Origin: Capnocytophaga cynodegmi DSM 19736
Lineage (GTDB): Bacteria > Bacteroidota > Bacteroidia > Flavobacteriales > Flavobacteriaceae
Assembly: GCF_000379185.1 (NCBI RefSeq)
Contig: NZ_KB900734.1
Coordinates: forward strand, 41,169-105,168
DNA: 64,000 nucleotides
Reading direction: 5' to 3'
In this document: positions 63,711 through 64,000 of the stretch, in pieces
Layout of the letters: every line of letters begins with the position of its first letter
Position numbering within the stretch: the first letter of the stretch is position 1
Translations under genes and position numbers: made by a program
The notes under the pieces: generated by a model
What the model saw: the letters and a program-made list of their open reading frames with translations, nothing else
What the model was told of the DNA's origin: nothing
Databases searched by the model: none

Positions 63711-64000
63711 ATGTCAATTCATAATTCCTTAAAAACCAATCTCCCTGTTATAACACCAGAAACTTCTGTTTATGAAGCTGTGGAATTACTGAAGCTACAT
63801 CATTTGTCGCATTTACCGATATTTAATTTCGAAAATATGATTGGTTTGCTACCTCGTGAGGTTATCCTTTCTGCCCCTCACAATGAAAAAATCATTGATT
63901 ATCTGTATGATATGGATATATTTTTCGCTAAGAAAGATGCTCGTTGGGAGGAAGTGATGGAAATTTTTGTAAAATATGATAGTAATATCGTTCCTGTCTT
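63711..64000 (+). CDS. CBS-domain protein (3' end outside window)
   Basis: The frame starts at ATG 63711 (MSIHNSLKTNLPVITPETSV) and runs open to the window edge, giving 96 residues. It shows a CBS domain (SVYEAVELLKLHHLSHLPIF) and the start of a second one (DARWEEVMEIFVKYDSNIVP). CBS pairs usually bind adenine nucleotides and regulate other domains. In flavobacteria a gene of this type commonly precedes NAD kinase; that neighbour would lie beyond the window. Confidence 0.8.
   Translation, partial: MSIHNSLKTNLPVITPETSVYEAVELLKLHHLSHLPIFNFENMIGLLPREVILSAPHNEKIIDYLYDMDIFFAKKDARWEEVMEIFVKYDSNIVPV

Overview
The window is a low-GC chromosomal segment of a flavobacterium (Bacteroidota, Flavobacteriaceae), most probably Capnocytophaga or a close relative. 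The signs are: gliding genes gldB-gldC; a SusC/SusD pair; GH92 and GH20 glycosidases; a FucP-type sugar permease; NigD, DUF4374 and DUF6607 proteins; lipoproteins with K-D/E residues just after the lipobox cysteine (like the surface-export signal described in Capnocytophaga canimorsus); and many promoters of the Bacteroidota type (TTTG, about 19 bases, then TAnnTTTG). The genus is inferred from gene content, not from a marker gene search.

Layout. 0.1-8 kb (minus strand): a PepSY/flavoreductase membrane protein, a sigma-54 activator, and a likely operon mvaA - degenerate esterase - radA. A 43-residue membrane peptide sits on the plus strand behind an FNR-type palindrome. 8-9.5 kb: gldB-gldC. 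9.6-14.3 kb: susD and susC, followed by a 750-base intergenic region with repeats and a dyad, then tRNA-Asp. 15.4-23.6 kb: housekeeping genes dinB, hemL, hflX, acpP-fabF-rnc and a FucP-family permease. 23.8-26.1 kb: GH92 alpha-mannosidase. 26.5-31.1 kb: a NigD-like lipoprotein, an ECF sigma factor overlapping a probable dual-membrane-spanning anti-sigma factor, then a cholesterol-dependent-cytolysin-like lipoprotein. 31.3-35 kb: two Crp/Fnr-type regulators, small proteins, two small membrane proteins, and a protein whose 5' end is duplicated as a fragment 1.8 kb upstream. 35.3-37.8 kb: M1 aminopeptidase. 38.1-40.5 kb: a HincII-like restriction-modification pair. 40.9-45 kb: GH20 hexosaminidase, CopD-like protein, pth and a LacI regulator. 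45.1-52 kb (minus strand): a probable iron or xenosiderophore uptake operon (DUF6607, TonB receptor, DUF4198-like, helical protein, lipoprotein, DUF4374). 52.2-56.1 kb: YceI lipoprotein, CNNM/CorC protein and lysS. 56.2-59.3 kb: an AAA_13/RloC-like ATPase, a 21-bp minisatellite and a helical protein. 59.4-64 kb: thyA, purD, nadE, an alpha/beta hydrolase and the start of a CBS-domain gene.

How it fits together. Several genes serve host-glycan and nutrient use at the surface: SusCD uptake, mannosidase, hexosaminidase, sugar permease, periplasmic peptidase and iron receptor. Two blocks look like defence or mobile cargo: the HincII-like pair and the zinc-hook ATPase. The most unusual block is 26.5-31.1 kb, where envelope-sensing regulation of the NigD/ECF/dual-membrane anti-sigma type lies directly next to a pore-forming-toxin homologue. 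All functional calls come from reading protein motifs by eye; no database search was run.
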